In this document: positions 60,677 to 64,000 of the stretch, piece after piece
Layout of the letters: every line of letters begins with the position of its first letter
Numbering within the stretch: the first letter of the stretch is position 1
Source: HXMU1420-13 sp965601825
GTDB taxonomy: Bacteria; Bacteroidota; Rhodothermia; Balneolales; Balneolaceae
DNA: 64,000 nt
Assembly: GCA_965601825.1 (NCBI GenBank)
Contig: OZ271839.1
Location: 3,348,001-3,412,000 of the forward strand
Reading direction: 5' to 3'
Position numbers and translations under genes: made by a program
The notes under the pieces: generated by a model
Database searches by the model: none
The model's input: the letters and a program-made list of their open reading frames with translations, nothing else
Told to the model about the DNA's origin: nothing

Positions 60677-63094
60677 ATGGGTTTTCTTGAAAAAATTGGC
60701 TTAGCTCGCAAGAAAAGAGAGCAAATACCTCTTTTAGGCGACAAGAAGAAGAAAGAGATGAAGAAGGAAGCATATTCCCTGAAAAGGAATCCATATGTAC
60801 GTCTTCTCATTTTCTTTTCATTTGTTATTATTTCTGTTCTTTCATTACCTAGAACCTCGGTTAATACTGGTTTTATATATACTCAAGGTCAACCCTGGCG
60901 TGCAGATGATTTAACGGCTCCTTTCACATTTTCACTGAATAAAACACCTCAGGAAATAGCCACCGAAGAGGATGAAATCAGATCACAAATTCCTTTGATC
61001 TTCGAAGTTGATGCTAATTCAAGTATTGCCATTCAAACCAGACTTGATTCACTCTATCGTGCAATACAACCCGTATTGGAATCATACCATGAGTGGCAAA
61101 TAGCAAAGGAATCACAGAGCCCAACCCTTATCGATGATAGTCTTCGTTTTGCAAGACAATATTCTCTTTCAAATGTTGGCATTACAGAAGCATCTCTAAA
61201 TGTATTGTTAAACAGTTATCACGATGTTCAAAGTCGTAACCTAAATTACTCTAGATTTGATGGTGTAATTGTTAAAACTCGACTGGAGAGTTTGATTGAT
61301 CAATTACTAAATCAGGGAATTATTGATCAGAACAAAAACAATATCAGTGAAGAAGTAATTACAGTAGTAAATCCGGCGGAAAGCACTGAAAGGCCCATTA
61401 ATATTGCAAGGGTTCGTGATCTAAGAGAGGCTAATGAATTTGCACAATTCCAATTGAACCGTTCATTTAATGAAGAGCGCTCTCAACTGGCTATCGAGTT
61501 TTACAATAAGGTTATTGGACCCAACTTCCTTTACAACGAAGAGAGACGTCAACAGCGAATTAGTGAGGCAATAGAAAATATCTCGCCAACTAAAGGCGCA
61601 ATGGCACAAGGTCAGGTAATTATTCGCCGTGGCGATATGGTGACTTCTGAAACGGTAAACATTCTTGAAAGCTTAAATGCCGCAAGATCAATCAATGCAT
61701 CTGAACTTGAACGATGGACGCGATTCAGTGGTGGCGTGATTCTGATCATTATCATCTCCCTGGTGTTCTTCATGTATTTGTATTTGTACAGAAGAAGTAT
61801 CAGCTCCCATAATGGACTCTTCCTACTTGTTTTCTTAACAATGGCACTAATTAGTATTGCCAACCTGGTGCTTCTCTATTTTGATGTTGCCAATGCTTTT
61901 GTAATTCCCGTTGCTATTGCTCCTATCATTTTGACAATCATTTTTGATTCGAGAGTTGGAATCATTGCATCCGTAACAATGGCGTCTTTAATCGGACTCA
62001 TACATGGGTTTGATTTTGAATTCACTATTTCAACATTTGCAGCTTGTTCGATGGGAGTGTTTTCTGTTCGTGATGTAAGAAATAGATCGCAGTTTTTCTT
62101 CACAACACCAGGCATCGTTTTTATTACCTATATGATTTGTATGGGTGCATTTAGCCTTTCTGTAATAGAAGGATGGGAAATCATTTTCCAAAATTCAGTT
62201 TTTATCGCAATTAACTGTTTACTGATTCTCTTCACCTATCCAATCATTCTGCTTTTCGAAAAGATTTTTGGTGTAACTACTGATTTCACGCTGCTTGAAT
62301 TAGGCGACACAAATCAGCCATTACTCAAAGAATTGATGAACAAAGCGCCCGGCACCTTTCATCATAGTTTACAGGTAGCAAATTTGTCTGAAGCTGCTGC
62401 ATATGCTATCAATGCAAATCCACTTCTCGTGCGAGTTGGCGCACTTTATCATGATATCGGTAAAATGGTTAAACCGGAATATTTTGTTGAAAATCAGGCT
62501 GGAGGTTCAAATGAGCATGACAAATTAAAGCCTCAAATGAGTGCAATGGTTATTAAATCACACGTTAGTGAAGGTGTGAAAATGGCCAAAGAATACAGCT
62601 TGCCAAAAGTGCTGATTTCATTTATTGAAACACATCATGGAACATCTGTTATTCGATACTTCTTTGAAAAAGCTAAAGCCAACGAAGAAGAAGTAGAGAA
62701 AGACACTCCCAACGAGGAAACTTTCCGCTATGATGGACCACTTCCAAACACAAAAGAAACCGGAATCCTTCTCCTTGCTGATGGAATTGAGGCTGCATCT
62801 CGTGCCATGAAAAATCCAACCTATAGTAAACTGGAAAACCTGGTTAATCGAATGGTGGATGATCGAGTGAGTGAAGGACAATTGAGTCACTGTCCACTTA
62901 CATTCAGAGATCTACAGGTGATTAAAGAGTCCTTTATCAGTATTCTGGTTGGGGTTTACCATAGTAGAATTGAATATCCGGATGATGAAAAATCAACCAA
63001 AGAAATCGAAGAAGAAGCAAAAAAAGCATCTACTGAAGATGAAGCTCCAGCCGTAAACGGTGAACAAAAAACGGAATCTACCTCCGAAGCTTAA
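60677..63094 (+). CDS. pgpH: c-di-AMP phosphodiesterase PgpH (7TMR-HD)
   Basis: 805 residues. An N-terminal membrane helix (~40-60), a ~250-residue extracytoplasmic 7TMR-HDED domain, seven membrane helices (~355-560) and a cytoplasmic HD domain with H592-D593 (L-Y-H-D-I-G-K) and H-H-G-T. The family hydrolyses cyclic di-AMP to pApA and couples it to an outside signal. A ~40-residue acidic/lysine C-terminal tail is unusual but low-complexity. Only 3 bases separate it from the recombinase gene. Confidence 0.93.
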   Translation: MGFLEKIGLARKKREQIPLLGDKKKKEMKKEAYSLKRNPYVRLLIFFSFVIISVLSLPRTSVNTGFIYTQGQPWRADDLTAPFTFSLNKTPQEIATEEDEIRSQIPLIFEVDANSSIAIQTRLDSLYRAIQPVLESYHEWQIAKESQSPTLIDDSLRFARQYSLSNVGITEASLNVLLNSYHDVQSRNLNYSRFDGVIVKTRLESLIDQLLNQGIIDQNKNNISEEVITVVNPAESTERPINIARVRDLREANEFAQFQLNRSFNEERSQLAIEFYNKVIGPNFLYNEERRQQRISEAIENISPTKGAMAQGQVIIRRGDMVTSETVNILESLNAARSINASELERWTRFSGGVILIIIISLVFFMYLYLYRRSISSHNGLFLLVFLTMALISIANLVLLYFDVANAFVIPVAIAPIILTIIFDSRVGIIASVTMASLIGLIHGFDFEFTISTFAACSMGVFSVRDVRNRSQFFFTTPGIVFITYMICMGAFSLSVIEGWEIIFQNSVFIAINCLLILFTYPIILLFEKIFGVTTDFTLLELGDTNQPLLKELMNKAPGTFHHSLQVANLSEAAAYAINANPLLVRVGALYHDIGKMVKPEYFVENQAGGSNEHDKLKPQMSAMVIKSHVSEGVKMAKEYSLPKVLISFIETHHGTSVIRYFFEKAKANEEEVEKDTPNEETFRYDGPLPNTKETGILLLADGIEAASRAMKNPTYSKLENLVNRMVDDRVSEGQLSHCPLTFRDLQVIKESFISILVGVYHSRIEYPDDEKSTKEIEEEAKKASTEDEAPAVNGEQKTESTSEA

Positions 63095-63097
63095 ATC

Positions 63098-64000
63098 GTG
63101 CGATTTAAATCAGAATTAGATCTATACCTACAATTTATTAAGCTGGAAAAAGGTCTGTCTGAAAACTCAATCCTCTCCTATCAAAACGATTTAGAGCGTT
63201 ATCTCCAATTTCTGATTGCTGATCAAAAACTTGCAGACTTAAGTGGAGTTACTCTAACTCATATCGAGTCTTTTTTAGATTTCCTGATTGATAATGAGTT
63301 GTTATCAGCATCTTCATTGGCTAGGAATATTTCAAGTATTCGGGGGTTTCATGAATTTGCTGTTGTTGAAGGAATCACAAAGGCAAATCCTGCTGAATTA
63401 ATCGAATTACCAAAGAAAGCACGAAAACTTCCGGAAATATTAAATCCGGATGAGGTTATTTCAATGCTTGATACACCGGATACTTCAAAACCGGCTGGAA
63501 TACGTGATAAAGCAATTCTTGAATGTTTATATGGAACCGGAATGCGGGTAAGCGAGCTCACTGACCTGGAAACCGATCGCCTTTATTTTGAAATCGGATT
63601 TATTCGAGTTATTGGTAAAGGTAGTAAAGAAAGATTGGTACCCGTAGGCGAAGTTGCACAGGAAGCGCTCGAACATTATATCGAATATGCCCGCCCATTA
63701 TTTTTTAAAATTGAGAAGGCTGAAAAAGCAAAAAACAAAGTTTTTCTTAACCAACGTGGTGGTGCACTTACTAGAATGAGTGTTTGGAATATAGTTCAAA
63801 AAGCTGCGAAAGAAGCTGACATCAAAAAAAATGTATATCCACACATTTTTCGGCATTCCTTTGCTACTCATTTATTGGAAGGTGGCGCAGATCTTCGAGC
63901 TGTTCAGGAAATGCTAGGACATTCTTCCATTCTTACTACAGAAATCTATACCCATGTAGATCGATCTCTATTGCATCAGGTACATAAACAATTTCACCCG
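63098..64000 (+). CDS. Tyrosine recombinase XerC/XerD, 3' end cut by the window
   Basis: 301 residues visible from GTG 63098; the last few codons are outside the window. N-terminal SAM-like domain (F-I-K-L-E-K-G-L-S-E-N-S-I-L-S-Y) and a catalytic domain with Arg150 in G-T-G-M-R-V-S-E-L, Lys in G-K-G-S-K-E-R, H-x-x-R in P-H-I-F-R-H-S-F-A-T-H, and the nucleophile Tyr284 in T-E-I-Y-T-H-V. Site-specific recombinase that resolves chromosome dimers at dif. The GTG is chosen because it lies 3 bases after pgpH's stop and gives the family N-terminus. No dif site seen nearby. Confidence 0.95.
   Translation, partial: MRFKSELDLYLQFIKLEKGLSENSILSYQNDLERYLQFLIADQKLADLSGVTLTHIESFLDFLIDNELLSASSLARNISSIRGFHEFAVVEGITKANPAELIELPKKARKLPEILNPDEVISMLDTPDTSKPAGIRDKAILECLYGTGMRVSELTDLETDRLYFEIGFIRVIGKGSKERLVPVGEVAQEALEHYIEYARPLFFKIEKAEKAKNKVFLNQRGGALTRMSVWNIVQKAAKEADIKKNVYPHIFRHSFATHLLEGGADLRAVQEMLGHSSILTTEIYTHVDRSLLHQVHKQFHP

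Overview
The window looks like a chromosomal segment of a marine Balneolaceae-like bacterium (phylum Balneolota/Rhodothermota, within the wider FCB/Bacteroidota group). The evidence is an AT-rich genome, two proteins ending in type IX secretion (T9SS) sorting domains with the N-Y-P-N-P-F-N-P-S-T signature, a BspA-like surface protein, many SusD-free outer membrane beta-barrels, Bacteroidota-type promoter boxes (TAnnTTTG), and real Shine-Dalgarno sequences in front of several genes (nifJ, its DHOD-like neighbour, groES, a universal stress gene, the DNA ligase). No phage, insertion sequence, CRISPR array, tRNA or rRNA was found, and no gene-free stretch exceeds 300 bases.

Layout. 1-3.3 kb: end of a histidine kinase, then a ligase-associated beta-CASP exonuclease and an ATP-dependent DNA ligase, separated by small palindromic repeats. 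3.3-9 kb: two secreted proteins (one with a T9SS tail) and an OprB-like porin. 9-14 kb: an AlkA-like HhH-GPD protein whose usual catalytic Asp seems absent, a PilJ-type histidine kinase, NhaA with a structured leader RNA, and a Na+/Ca2+ exchanger. 14.2-20 kb: pyruvate:ferredoxin oxidoreductase with two tandem DHOD-like flavoproteins. 20-23.8 kb: cytochrome c / YceI / beta-barrel operon and an unusual hydrolase-cyclase-like-AraC fusion. 23.9-29 kb: a 1698-residue BspA-like T9SS protein. 29-35 kb: groEL-groES, rsmA, a double Usp protein, a DUF368 polyprenyl-phosphate transporter and pcm. 35-43.5 kb: ZIP transporter, secreted proteins, rlmN, and the lepA-lepB operon.

43.6-59.3 kb is the most structured part. 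A hybrid histidine kinase is followed by a histidine biosynthesis locus: a histidine-rich leader peptide, hisG, hisD, hisC, an antisense doxX gene, hisB (with an N-terminal domain lacking the HAD phosphatase motif), hisH, and finally hisA. Between hisH and hisA lies a self-contained trans-envelope operon: a TetR regulator with a palindromic operator on its promoter, a LolA-like periplasmic protein, two FtsX-type permeases, a LolD-like ATPase and an outer membrane barrel. hisF and hisIE are not in the window. 59.3-64 kb: a lipoprotein serpin, the c-di-AMP phosphodiesterase PgpH, and a XerC/D recombinase cut by the window end.

Themes: extreme compaction at convergent gene ends (three pairs share one TTAA as both stop codons), small dispersed palindromic repeats in intergenic spaces, and RNA-level control (his attenuator, nhaA leader). 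The best leads for something undescribed are the nhaA leader, the altered HisB N-terminal domain, the TetR-controlled LolCDE-like transporter, the Asp-less glycosylase homologue and the hydrolase-cyclase-like-AraC protein.
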